DNA of 64,000 bases, taken from contig NZ_SCNV01000005.1 in the NCBI RefSeq assembly GCF_005503145.1, forward strand, positions 62,001-126,000. Reading direction: 5' to 3'. The stretch comes from Burkholderia sp. 4M9327F10 (lineage in GTDB: Bacteria; Pseudomonadota; Gammaproteobacteria; Burkholderiales; Burkholderiaceae). The position numbers and the translations under genes are program-made. The notes under the pieces are model-generated. The model searched no databases, was not told where the DNA came from, and saw only the letters and a list, made by a program, of their open reading frames with translations. Shown piece by piece: positions 9,360 through 16,371 of the stretch. Within the stretch, counting starts at the first letter, position 1. Every line of letters starts with the position of its first letter.

Positions 9360-10620
9360 CCTGCGCTTCAAGGTCGCGCTGGTTTTCTCCGCGCTGACGA
9401 TCCTGCTGCTGGTCGCGCAGGCGTTAGGCGTCAAGGCGCTTGCTGAAGCGCAGGAGGAGCGACTCATCAGCGCGCTGATCGACGATGACATGGCGACCCT
9501 GCTGAACAGCTACCGGCAGGATCCGAGGCTTGTGCCTCCGTTTGATCCGCGGCTCGGCGGCCACGTTTCGCCGACAGCTCACGTAAGCGTCACGCTGCCA
9601 GCGTCCATCGGGGACCTGTCCGATGGCACCCATGAAATTATCGTGAACGGTCGCGAGATTCATGTCGCGATCGCCCCGTTCGACGATGCGCGGGTGTATC
9701 GGGTCTACGACTTCAACGCCTACGAGCGGCGTTTCAAACAGGTGATTGATGCGCTGATGGCTTGTACGGGCGTATTCGCGCTGCTGACGATCTGGCTCGC
9801 ATTCGGTTTGTCGCGCCTGCTGGTGCGTCAGGTCGCAGGCTTCGTGCGCCAGGTCAAGGCGCTGCGACTCGGCGAGTCTGGCGCGATCAATCCTGGCAGG
9901 TACGATGAAACGGAGGTCGTCGAGCTGGTCGACGCTTTCAACGATTACCACCGCCGCATGGCCCAAATGATCGAGCGCGAGAAGGAGTTCACTGGCAACG
10001 TCAGTCACGAATTGCGAACGCCGCTTACGGCCATCAGGACGAGTTGCGAGCTCCTCGGCCATGATGAGGAGCTCGGCGCGAAGTCGAGAGCGCGGCTGCG
10101 GCAGATCGACCGCGCGGCTAGCACCATGAGTGAACTGGTCAATGCGCTACTGCTGCTCGCGCGTGAGGAGTCTGTGGCGGATGTCGGTCCGCTGCGTCTT
10201 GCCGGCGCGATCGAACACGCGTTGGACCCTTTTTCCGAGCGTCTGAAGGCGAAAGGGGTCGAAGCGACGATCGAAGTCGATTGCCAGCTTCGTGTCGAGG
10301 CGAACGCTTCCGCGCTCGCGATCGTGCTGTCGAACCTGATCGATAACGCCACCCGATACACCGATCACGGGCGCATTCGTTTGACGCATATCGACGGCTG
10401 GCTGAAGATCGAGGACACGGGCAGAGGCATTCCGGCCGATGCGTTGCCATACGTGTTCGACCGGTTCTACCACGTGGACGCGACACGATCTTCGGCGCGC
10501 GGCTTCGGTATTGGCCTGTCGATCGTCAAAAAAATCTGTGATCTCTACGGGTGGGCGATCAAGCTCGATAGTGAGCCTGCCAAAGGCACATGTGTTTCGC
10601 TGCGGTTGCCGTCCGCGTAA
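9343..10620 (+). CDS. Sensor histidine kinase, partner of the upstream regulator
   Basis: The 425-residue inner-membrane kinase has a first span at about 12-30, a periplasmic sensor of about 100 residues, a second span at about 137-160 and a HAMP linker. The HisKA domain has phospho-acceptor His222 (NVSHELRTPLTA). The ATPase domain shows the N box (LSNLIDNATRYTD), G1 (EDTGRGIP), the F box (FDRFYHVD) and G2 (GFGIGLSIVKK). All the catalytic elements look intact. The start at 9343 lies inside the regulator gene, which implies translational coupling. Its periplasmic part has no obvious His- or Cys-rich metal site. The neighbourhood suggests metal or envelope stress as the signal. Confidence 0.85.
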   Translation: MQTRRSLRFKVALVFSALTILLLVAQALGVKALAEAQEERLISALIDDDMATLLNSYRQDPRLVPPFDPRLGGHVSPTAHVSVTLPASIGDLSDGTHEIIVNGREIHVAIAPFDDARVYRVYDFNAYERRFKQVIDALMACTGVFALLTIWLAFGLSRLLVRQVAGFVRQVKALRLGESGAINPGRYDETEVVELVDAFNDYHRRMAQMIEREKEFTGNVSHELRTPLTAIRTSCELLGHDEELGAKSRARLRQIDRAASTMSELVNALLLLAREESVADVGPLRLAGAIEHALDPFSERLKAKGVEATIEVDCQLRVEANASALAIVLSNLIDNATRYTDHGRIRLTHIDGWLKIEDTGRGIPADALPYVFDRFYHVDATRSSARGFGIGLSIVKKICDLYGWAIKLDSEPAKGTCVSLRLPSA

Positions 10621-10633
10621 CCGATTTCCGCGG

Positions 10634-10673
10634 ACTTCACAAAAACTTGACGTCTGCTTGACGGAAACTTCAC
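10634..10673 (+). promoter_or_regulatory. Four-heptamer regulator box upstream of the DUF4148 gene
   Basis: Four heptamers of the form (A/G)CTT(C/G)AC start at 10634, 10645, 10656 and 10667, exactly 11 bp apart. The block 10631-10690, ending TGCGTAGCAT, matches 16261-16320 at 50 of 60 positions with the same spacing. Direct repeats near one helical turn are typical of OmpR-family operators. The TAGCAT at 10685-10690 may be the -10 element. Confidence 0.7.
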
Positions 10674-10753
10674 AGCCTGCTGCGTAGCATGGGTTCATCG
10701 ACCTTTCCGTGCCTGTGTGGAAAGTACATTTACCCTCTGTGAAGGAGTTTGCC

Positions 10754-11044
10754 ATGAAATCGCTTATCGCCGCGCTCACTGTCGCGTCAACCGCCATTCT
10801 GCCCTCGGTTTCGTTCGCGCAGCCAACTCACGAACTCACCCGTGCCGAGGTTCGTGCCCAGTTGATTGATGCGCAGCAACAGGGACTGATTCCTCAATCC
10901 AAGAACGGGTATCCAGGTCCGGCGAAAACGTCTCCGGCAACTGGCGACACTACCGGGTACGGAGCACCAGCGGCCGAGAGTCAGCAGTCAGGTGCACCAC
11001 GCTTGCAGCAACAATCGGCTCACCTGCCCTATGAGCACCACTAG
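10754..11044 (+). CDS. DUF4148 periplasmic protein
   Basis: The 96-residue protein has a Sec signal (MKSLIAALTVASTAILPSVS, cleaved near SFAQ) followed by the DUF4148 core ELTRAEVRAQLIDAQQQGLI. The rest is low-complexity, with Pro, Gly, Ser and Gln. The ATG at 10754 has a strong GAAGGAG site seven bases upstream. Proteins of this kind are abundant in Burkholderiales and often sit next to two-component systems for metals. The four-heptamer box upstream suggests induction by the adjacent regulator. The biochemical role is unknown. Confidence 0.75.
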   Translation: MKSLIAALTVASTAILPSVSFAQPTHELTRAEVRAQLIDAQQQGLIPQSKNGYPGPAKTSPATGDTTGYGAPAAESQQSGAPRLQQQSAHLPYEHH

Positions 11045-11328
11045 GCTGACAAACGCATGCTGCAATGACTCTGATGTCGTCAATGCAGCATGCAGTCCGG
11101 CAGCATCGACTGAATCACGATGCACATTGGGGTGCGTGGAACTGGTTTGTGCGCAGACTGCGCCACCCGCCCCGGCGGCATTCGCGCCCGGCGCGAGCTT
11201 CGCACCTGACTGATATGCTCGCATGTGTTCAGGCGAGCAGGCCGCAAGAAGGTTGCGACCCGTGGGCGTCGTTTCCGGAGTCTCCGTGAGCGGTGGATCA
11301 GTCGTTAACGGCTGCGGCACTGGCATGG

Positions 11329-11550
11329 TTACCCACCCGGTCCGCAGCAGCCACGCTGCTGTTGCATCGGCGGACACTTCACGGAGCCGAACGAGCAGAA
11401 CACGCAGCATTCCCCCGGACTGGCGTGCAGCAGGGCCTTGCAGTGGCTGCATTCGTAAAAGAACTGGCAGGCATCAGTGCGCATGGCTTCACGTCGGGTG
11501 AAGCCGCAGTGTGGACAGGTCAGCACGGATTCCAGCACGATTGCAGTCAT
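11329..11550 (-). CDS. Cys-rich small protein of merTP clusters
   Basis: The 73-residue product contains 11 cysteines, arranged as CPHC near residue 12, CSHC near 34, ECCVFC at 47-52, KCPP at 58-61 and a final GCC. The ECCVFCSFGSVKCPP block is characteristic of a small protein found after merT-merP-like genes in Burkholderiales. The paired CxxC motifs suggest zinc-ribbon folding or binding of a soft metal. Its start overlaps nothing, and the frame follows merP on the same strand with a seven-base gap. It probably forms one operon with merT and merP, but its role is not known to me. Confidence 0.65.
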   Translation of the reverse strand: MTAIVLESVLTCPHCGFTRREAMRTDACQFFYECSHCKALLHASPGECCVFCSFGSVKCPPMQQQRGCCGPGG

Positions 11551-11557
11551 CTCGGCG

Positions 11558-11842
11558 TCACTTCTGCACAGTCGAGGGATAGCCGGCATTCGTCGTCGCC
11601 CTGGTCAATGCTTCGGGCTGGGCCTTGTCGGGATCGAATGTCACAGTGGCGGTTTTCCTGTCGAAATCGACCTTGACCGCGCTCACGCCGGGCACCTTTT
11701 CAAGCGACTTGCGCACCGTGACCGGACAGAGCTCGCACGTCATGTTCTTCACGTCGAGCGTGACGGATTTCCGCGGGGCCGCCAGTGCGACGAGCGGCAA
11801 GGCGGCGAGCGCGGTAATCAGCAGTTTGAGCAGTTTGCGCAT
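11558..11842 (-). CDS. merP: MerP-like periplasmic metal-binding protein
   Basis: The 94-residue protein has a Sec signal (MRKLLKLLITALAALPLVAL) and one heavy-metal-associated domain with the motif NMTCELCP (Cys36 and Cys39). The rest follows the ferredoxin-like fold (VRKSLEKVPGVSAVKVDFD, then ATVTFDPDKAQPEALTRAT). In mercury operons MerP captures Hg(II) in the periplasm and passes it to MerT. Here merT lies 12 bases upstream, but no merA or merR is visible within the window. The pair may therefore serve uptake or sensing of another soft metal such as copper. Confidence 0.8.
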   Translation of the reverse strand: MRKLLKLLITALAALPLVALAAPRKSVTLDVKNMTCELCPVTVRKSLEKVPGVSAVKVDFDRKTATVTFDPDKAQPEALTRATTNAGYPSTVQK

Positions 11843-11854
11843 GGGAATCTCCCT

Positions 11855-12202
11855 TCAGGAAAACAGCTGAGCCAGTGACGGCACGGCTAGCAGCCCTAGC
11901 AGCGGGACCGTCACGATCCAGAACGTCAGCCGTTGCCGCTTCACCGTGCGCGGATCGACACACGGTGCGCCCGGTGCACAGACCTGCGGCACCAGATAGA
12001 GTCTGCGGAAGGCCAGGCCGAGAAACAGCAGCGTCAGCCCGATGAAGATGGGCCGGTACGGCGCCATCGCCGTCAGGCTACTTACGCATGTGCCACCGAT
12101 GCCGAGCGCGAGCAGCACGAGCGGTGCGACACAGCACACTGACGCACCAATGGTCGCCAGTACGCCCGCGATCAGTGAGCCTTTCCCGGTGAGCTGCGTC
12201 AT
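11855..12202 (-). CDS. merT: MerT-like metal transporter
   Basis: The 115-residue inner-membrane protein has three hydrophobic segments. The first carries a vicinal cysteine pair (SVCCVAP, Cys23 and Cys24), as in MerT. A second pair lies in the loop VPQVCAPGAPCVDP (Cys75 and Cys81). In the known family these cysteines receive Hg(II) from MerP and carry it to the cytoplasm. An AAGGAGAAGG ribosome site precedes the ATG. It heads a three-gene run with merP and the Cys-rich gene. The absence of merA makes classical mercury detoxification unlikely from this locus alone. Confidence 0.8.
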   Translation of the reverse strand: MTQLTGKGSLIAGVLATIGASVCCVAPLVLLALGIGGTCVSSLTAMAPYRPIFIGLTLLFLGLAFRRLYLVPQVCAPGAPCVDPRTVKRQRLTFWIVTVPLLGLLAVPSLAQLFS

Positions 12203-12315
12203 GTCCTTCTCCTTGAAGCGGTTTGCCCCCCGTGCGTCTCCAGATTCCGTGGTGTCATCAACGTTCCCGGTTCTGGCGGCAAAGCACGTTCACCGACAGC
12301 CTCCGTCAGACCGTC

Positions 12316-12972
12316 TCATCCTTTTGGCGCGACCCAGCCAGACAGCCGTCGCCCGTATAGACCACTGAAGACCATCAGTACCACCGCGACACCGACATTC
12401 CACATCACGATCATGACCGTCGCATCCAGCGGATGGAACAGCGACAGGGCGGCCGAAGTCATCGCGGCAACCGCAAGACTTCCGGTCATAACAATGGCCG
12501 TCGGAGCCAGGCGGGCCACGTAGCGCAGCATAAGGAGCATCGCCAGCGACAGCGGGATACCTGTGATCGCGAGCGTCGCAAAGCAGCGCGCGGTTTCGCC
12601 CGGCGACATCCCGTTCGGCCCAATGCTCACCCAGTCCGTTAGACACCCATAGCCAATCGTCGACATCCACACCACCACGGCGGGTGCCGGCAGCCATAAC
12701 CACAACCGTGACCGGCCTGGCACGCTCGCTATGAATGACGCCGTTGAGGCGAGAACGGCGGTAATCAGGGCCGCTGCCACGCCAACGACAAAGGTCGGCT
12801 GACGCAGCTTGACCATGAGATCGGGCCGCACGCCATGCACGAGCGCGACCAGCGTCAGCATCAGCGCCGCAAACAGCAGCCAGCACAGGGCCCGCGTCAC
12901 AGGCGGTCGCAGGCGCCGCACCGGTTTCGCGTCGGCAACCAGCGAATCGATCAGGTCGGACGTTGATTTCAT
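12316..12972 (-). CDS. nrsF: NrsF-type (DUF1109) anti-sigma factor
   Basis: This 218-residue integral membrane protein begins MKSTSDLIDSLVADAKPVRR, the short cytoplasmic N-terminus typical of the NrsF/DUF1109 family, followed by about six membrane spans. The family holds ECF sigma factors of the SigF type inactive until heavy-metal or oxidative stress. The gene overlaps the sigma-factor gene by four bases (ATGA), so the pair is translationally coupled. Conserved Cys residues are present in or near the spans (LCWLLF, GYGCLTDW, TARCFATL) and could act in sensing, which is an inference. Confidence 0.8.
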   Translation of the reverse strand: MKSTSDLIDSLVADAKPVRRLRPPVTRALCWLLFAALMLTLVALVHGVRPDLMVKLRQPTFVVGVAAALITAVLASTASFIASVPGRSRLWLWLPAPAVVVWMSTIGYGCLTDWVSIGPNGMSPGETARCFATLAITGIPLSLAMLLMLRYVARLAPTAIVMTGSLAVAAMTSAALSLFHPLDATVMIVMWNVGVAVVLMVFSGLYGRRLSGWVAPKG

Positions 12973-13628
12973 GACCTGCCACCCCGCTTTTCGATCAACC
13001 GGCGCAGATTCTTCAGCGCACGATGCGTTGCTACTTTCAGTGCGACGACTGACATGCCGCTCGCGGCGGCGGCTTCCTTCAGCGACATTTCTTCCAGTTT
13101 CAGCATGCGTATGGCATCCCGTTGTCCGGCCGGCAAATGCTCGACGGCGTCACGCAGGGTACCGACATCCGCCGCCTCTTCCGGTAGATTCGCTTCGGCA
13201 ACCTGAAAGGTTTCATGTTCCGGATCAAGCGGTGCTTCGTGCGCGCCGAGACGCCCCTGACGCCGCAGTCCGTCGACGATGCGCCGGTTGGCAATGGTGA
13301 TCAGCCAGGGGCCAAACGGACGGGCCGGATCATACGTCTGGCGCACCGTGTGGAGGGTCAGAAGTATGTCCTGAACCGTGTCCTCGACGTCGCTCCGGTT
13401 GCCGATGTGGCGGCCGGCCAGCGCCCGTAAATATGGCGTGATCGCTTCGAGCAGGCGCCGGTACGCGTCCCGGTCGCCCGCCTGCACGTGAGCCATCAGC
13501 TTCGACCAGTCGAGCGTGCCATCGGGGCGCGTCTCTGACGTCTCGGGAGGATGATCCGGCACGGTCGCATCCTGAGCATTACGTACGACACTCAACATGG
13601 GGCCGGGGCGATGTGTTCTGGCAGACAT
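12969..13628 (-). CDS. sigF: ECF sigma factor, SigF type
   Basis: The product, about 220 residues from the chosen start, has sigma region 2 (RDAYRRLLEAITPYLRALAG, DVEDTVQDILLTLH, FGPWLITIANRRIVD) and region 4 (LPAGQRDAIRMLKLEEMSLK, then SGMSVVALKVATHRALKNL). It directs RNA polymerase to stress promoters and is paired with NrsF. I chose ATG 13628; ATG 13598 is also possible, and neither has a strong ribosome site. It is divergent from the bufferin operon, whose promoter carries a GTAACC-N16-CGAA element that this sigma factor probably reads. I see no such element facing its own gene, so it may not be autoregulated. Confidence 0.85.
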   Translation of the reverse strand: MSARTHRPGPMLSVVRNAQDATVPDHPPETSETRPDGTLDWSKLMAHVQAGDRDAYRRLLEAITPYLRALAGRHIGNRSDVEDTVQDILLTLHTVRQTYDPARPFGPWLITIANRRIVDGLRRQGRLGAHEAPLDPEHETFQVAEANLPEEAADVGTLRDAVEHLPAGQRDAIRMLKLEEMSLKEAAAASGMSVVALKVATHRALKNLRRLIEKRGGRS

Positions 13629-13685
13629 GCCTGAATTTTGCACGTTCGGGCGGCTGTCTGCGTGGATATAAATTTTGCGTACGGC

Positions 13686-13711
13686 GTAACCTTTGGCCAT
13701 CGTCCGGCGAA
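13686..13711 (+). promoter_or_regulatory. Probable SigF-type ECF promoter of the bufferin operon
   Basis: GTAACC at 13686-13691 and CGAA at 13708-13711 are separated by 16 bases. As I recall it, this combination is the consensus reported for SigF-regulated promoters in Caulobacter. It points to the bufA1 start 50 bases downstream. Confidence 0.6.
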
Positions 13712-13760
13712 TCTTCCTGCAGGTTGCGCTTCTGCGACCCCAACCTCAGGAGGATGCAAA

Positions 13761-14093
13761 ATGAGCAGGCAACTGGGTAAGCCGCTACGGGTCGCTTCGA
13801 CCCTGTCCGCCGCAATCGGTCTCGCGCTTGCGATGCAGGCGTTTCCGGGACAGGCGCAGGAGATGAAGGACATGAGCAAGATGCCGCAGGTCGTCAAGGA
13901 CAACATGATGCGGATGCAGAAGGACAAGCTGGAAAAATGTTACGGCGTCAATTCGGTCGCGAAGAACGACTGCGCCGAGGGCGCACACTCGTGTGCCGGT
14001 CAGGCCACCCAGGCACGCGATACGAAGTCGTTCGTGCTGCTGCCGGCGGGTGACTGCTCGAAGATTCAGGGCGGCAAACTGCAGGCCAGCTAA
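13761..14093 (+). CDS. bufA1: Bufferin-type metallophore precursor (DUF2282)
   Basis: The 110-residue precursor has an N-terminal signal (LSAAIGLALAMQAFPGQAQ) and a mature part with four cysteines, at 60 (EKCYG), 71 (NDCAEG), 78 (AHSCAG) and 99 (GDCSKI). This is the pattern of the DUF2282/BufA1 family, whose peptides are modified at cysteines by a DUF692 oxidase and then bind copper in the periplasm. The long signal peptide is thought to help recruit the modifying enzymes. An AGGAGG site lies upstream of the ATG. The gene heads the operon bufA1-bufB-bufC-doxX and is preceded by a SigF-type promoter. Which cysteines are modified cannot be told from sequence. Confidence 0.8.
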   Translation: MSRQLGKPLRVASTLSAAIGLALAMQAFPGQAQEMKDMSKMPQVVKDNMMRMQKDKLEKCYGVNSVAKNDCAEGAHSCAGQATQARDTKSFVLLPAGDCSKIQGGKLQAS

Positions 14094-14106
14094 GCCAATA
14101 CCCGCC

Positions 14107-14997
14107 ATGAGCTTTGCCGTGCTTCACGCGCAGGAAGCGTCCAGTCCGATTCCAGTGAAGGCTGGCATCGGACTGCGCTTTTGCCATCACCAGTCGGTGC
14201 TCGACACGCGACCCGCAGTCGCCTGGTTCGAGGTGCATACCGAGAACTACATGGGCGGAGGCACCGCACCTCATTACCTGGACGCGATTCGCCGTGACTA
14301 TCCGGTTTCGTTACATGGCGTCGGTCTTTCGCTTGGGAGCGCGGAGGGGCTAGACGCCGCTCACCTGGAGCGGGTAGGCGAGGTAGTGGAGCGGATCGAA
14401 CCCGGCCTCGTTTCCGAACATCTGTCGTGGAGCGTCACCGGCGGCACGTATCTGGCCGACCTGTTGCCGCTGCCGATGACCGAAGAAGCGTTGAGCGTCG
14501 TTTGCCAGCACGTGGATGAAGTGCAGGCTTGCCTCAGGCGACGCATCCTGGTGGAGAATCCGTCGACCTATCTGCGGTTCAGTCACTCGACGATTCCGGA
14601 GTGGGAATTCCTGACCCAGGTCGCGCAGCGTACCGGCTGCGGCATCCTGTGCGACGTCAACAACATCTACGTGAGCGCCTGCAATCACGGCTGGAACGCG
14701 ATGACCTACCTCGGCACCTTGCCGCCGGCCGCGATCGGCGAAATCCATCTCGCCGGGCACAGCGTCCGGCAACTCGACAACGGCCGCGTGCTGCGCATCG
14801 ACGATCACGGTTCACGCGTCGCACCGGAAGTCTGGGCGCTTTATCGCGAGGCGCTCAAGCGCTTCGGGCCGGTTCCGACACTGATCGAATGGGATACGGG
14901 CGTGCCGCCGATCGAAACCCTGATGGAAGAGGCCGCCACAGCCGGGGCCGCACTCGATAGGCGACGTCATGAATCCCCGCGTGCCAACGCTGCGTGA
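14107..14997 (+). CDS. bufB: BufB, MNIO-family (DUF692) bufferin-modifying oxidase
   Basis: The 296-residue protein is a TIM-barrel multinuclear non-heme iron oxidase of the DUF692 family. Hallmark segments are GIGLRFCHHQSVL, WFEVHTENYM, SLHGVGLSLGS, VSEHLSWS, ENPSTYLRF, CDVNNIYVSACNHG, EIHLAGHS and DDHGSRV, which supply the His, Asp and Glu iron ligands. With its partner it converts precursor cysteines into thiooxazole-type rings. The start at 14107 lies 13 bases after bufA1, and the gene overlaps bufC by 29 bases. It lacks a signal peptide and should act in the cytoplasm before export of the precursor. Confidence 0.85.
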   Translation: MSFAVLHAQEASSPIPVKAGIGLRFCHHQSVLDTRPAVAWFEVHTENYMGGGTAPHYLDAIRRDYPVSLHGVGLSLGSAEGLDAAHLERVGEVVERIEPGLVSEHLSWSVTGGTYLADLLPLPMTEEALSVVCQHVDEVQACLRRRILVENPSTYLRFSHSTIPEWEFLTQVAQRTGCGILCDVNNIYVSACNHGWNAMTYLGTLPPAAIGEIHLAGHSVRQLDNGRVLRIDDHGSRVAPEVWALYREALKRFGPVPTLIEWDTGVPPIETLMEEAATAGAALDRRRHESPRANAA

Positions 14998-15784
14998 ACT
15001 GCAGCGCGCGATGCAACGAAGCCTGCTTGAGGGCGTCGACGAGGACGTATCGGCTTATGTCATTGCCGACGGCCTCGACGCGCACGCACGGCTCGGCATC
15101 TATCGAAACACTCGCGCTGGCGTGCTTGCTACGGCCCTTCTTCTGGCCTTTCCGGCCGTGCAGCATCTGGTCGGTCCGGAGTTTTTTGAGGGCGCCGCAG
15201 GGTTATTCGTTGCACAGGGTCCGCCACAGAGCGCGTGGCTGGATGAGTACGGCGCAGGATTTCCGGACTTCCTGGACCGGCTGCCGCAAGCGGAGTCGGT
15301 GCCTTATCTCGCCGACGTGGCCCGTCTGGAATGGCACGTCAACCTCGTCCTGCACGCACCGGACGTCCGGTCTCTCGATATCGCGCGCCTGACGGCACTG
15401 AGCGAAGCGGAGCCGGCGCAACTGCACTTCCAGTCTCACCCAGCGGTACGCCTGCTGCGATGTGAATTCCCCGTTGACGTCATCTGGCGCGCAGTACTGG
15501 AGCGCGATGACCGGGCCATGGAAGCGGTCGATCTCGCAGAGGGGCCCGTCTGGCTGCTGGTTCACCGGACGCAGAGCGGTATCGAAGTGATGCGTCTGGG
15601 CGAGTGCGAATGGCGCTTTACAGCAATGCTTTTTTCGGGAAAGTCGTTGTCCGCAGCGCTGCAAGATGCGCCATGCGATGACGCGCACGCCTTGCTGGCC
15701 ACGCACCTGGCCCGGGGACGCCTTGCGGAGGTCAGCCTGGTCCCCGGGGCGCTTGCAGACGAGTTCCGGAGGACTCACCCATGA
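14969..15784 (+). CDS. bufC: BufC/HvfC-type partner (DUF2063)
   Basis: This 271-residue protein has the DUF2063 N-terminal domain (LRELQRAMQRSLLEG, then YVIADGLDAHARLGIYRNTR, ALLLAFPAVQHLVGPEFFEG and PQSAWLDEYGAGFPDFL), followed by a second globular part. In bufferin and related RiPP systems this protein binds the precursor and delivers it to the DUF692 oxidase. Its start lies inside bufB, and its end overlaps the DoxX gene by four bases, so all are translated as one coupled unit. Confidence 0.85.
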   Translation: MNPRVPTLRELQRAMQRSLLEGVDEDVSAYVIADGLDAHARLGIYRNTRAGVLATALLLAFPAVQHLVGPEFFEGAAGLFVAQGPPQSAWLDEYGAGFPDFLDRLPQAESVPYLADVARLEWHVNLVLHAPDVRSLDIARLTALSEAEPAQLHFQSHPAVRLLRCEFPVDVIWRAVLERDDRAMEAVDLAEGPVWLLVHRTQSGIEVMRLGECEWRFTAMLFSGKSLSAALQDAPCDDAHALLATHLARGRLAEVSLVPGALADEFRRTHP

Positions 15785-16275
15785 CACGCTCTCACCCGTC
15801 CATCAGCCGGTTACCGGTCAGCAGCAGTCGAATCGCGCGTCTTGACGGATGGCTCGAGCGTGTGCCGTACGCGCTCCTTGCCATCCCGCTACGAATCGCG
15901 GTGGCGACCATTTTCTGGAACTCCGCGATGGCCAAACTGGCGAACTGGGAGACCGCCCTTGCCCTGTTCCGGGACGAATACAGACTGCCGGTCCTGCCAC
16001 CGGAACTTGCAGCCTACATGGCCGTTTCGATCGAGTTGACGACGCCGCTGCTGCTGATACTTGGCCTGGCGACGCGGCCCGTAGCGTTTGTACTTCTGGG
16101 AATGACCACCGTCATTGAGATATTCGTCTACCCCCAGGCATGGCCCACCCATATCCAGTGGGCCGCCATGCTGCTGGTGCTGCTATGTCGCGGCGCCGGA
16201 ACCTGGTCCGTCGACTATTGGTTACGAAAGCGCTGGATCGGCCAAATCGCCGAAGACGGGCCGACTTCACGATGA
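15781..16275 (+). CDS. DoxX-family membrane protein of the bufferin operon
   Basis: The 164-residue protein has four membrane segments and the DoxX pattern IPLRIAVATIFWNSAMAKL, MAVSIELTTPLLLILGLATR and VYPQAWPTHIQWAAMLLVLL. DoxX proteins are the usual fourth member of bufferin loci, where they may help redox or membrane steps; their exact task is not settled. The gene overlaps bufC by ATGA. Its last 12 bases coincide with the first repeat of the downstream regulator box, so coding and regulatory sequence are shared there. Confidence 0.8.
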   Translation: MTRSHPSISRLPVSSSRIARLDGWLERVPYALLAIPLRIAVATIFWNSAMAKLANWETALALFRDEYRLPVLPPELAAYMAVSIELTTPLLLILGLATRPVAFVLLGMTTVIEIFVYPQAWPTHIQWAAMLLVLLCRGAGTWSVDYWLRKRWIGQIAEDGPTSR

Positions 16276-16303
16276 CTTGACGTCTTCTTGACGAAAACTT
16301 CAC
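16264..16303 (+). promoter_or_regulatory. Four-heptamer regulator box upstream of the RND efflux operon
   Basis: Heptamers starting at 16264, 16275, 16286 and 16297 (ACTTCAC, ACTTGAC, TCTTGAC, ACTTCAC) are again 11 bp apart and are followed by TGCGTAGCAT at 16311-16320. The layout copies the box at 10634 base for base in spacing. The first heptamer overlaps the end of the DoxX gene. Confidence 0.7.
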
Positions 16304-16371
16304 AACCGCTTGCGTAGCATCCAGGTCTGTCACCATCCGGTCACGTGGCCAATAAACCCATGGATGCCAAT

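Noticed and set aside
10658..10690. TTGACG and TAGCAT as an ordinary sigma-70 promoter
   Set aside because: The spacing is 21 bp, too long for a standard promoter. The TTGAC words are better explained as part of the 11-bp repeat array, as in promoters activated by OmpR-type regulators.
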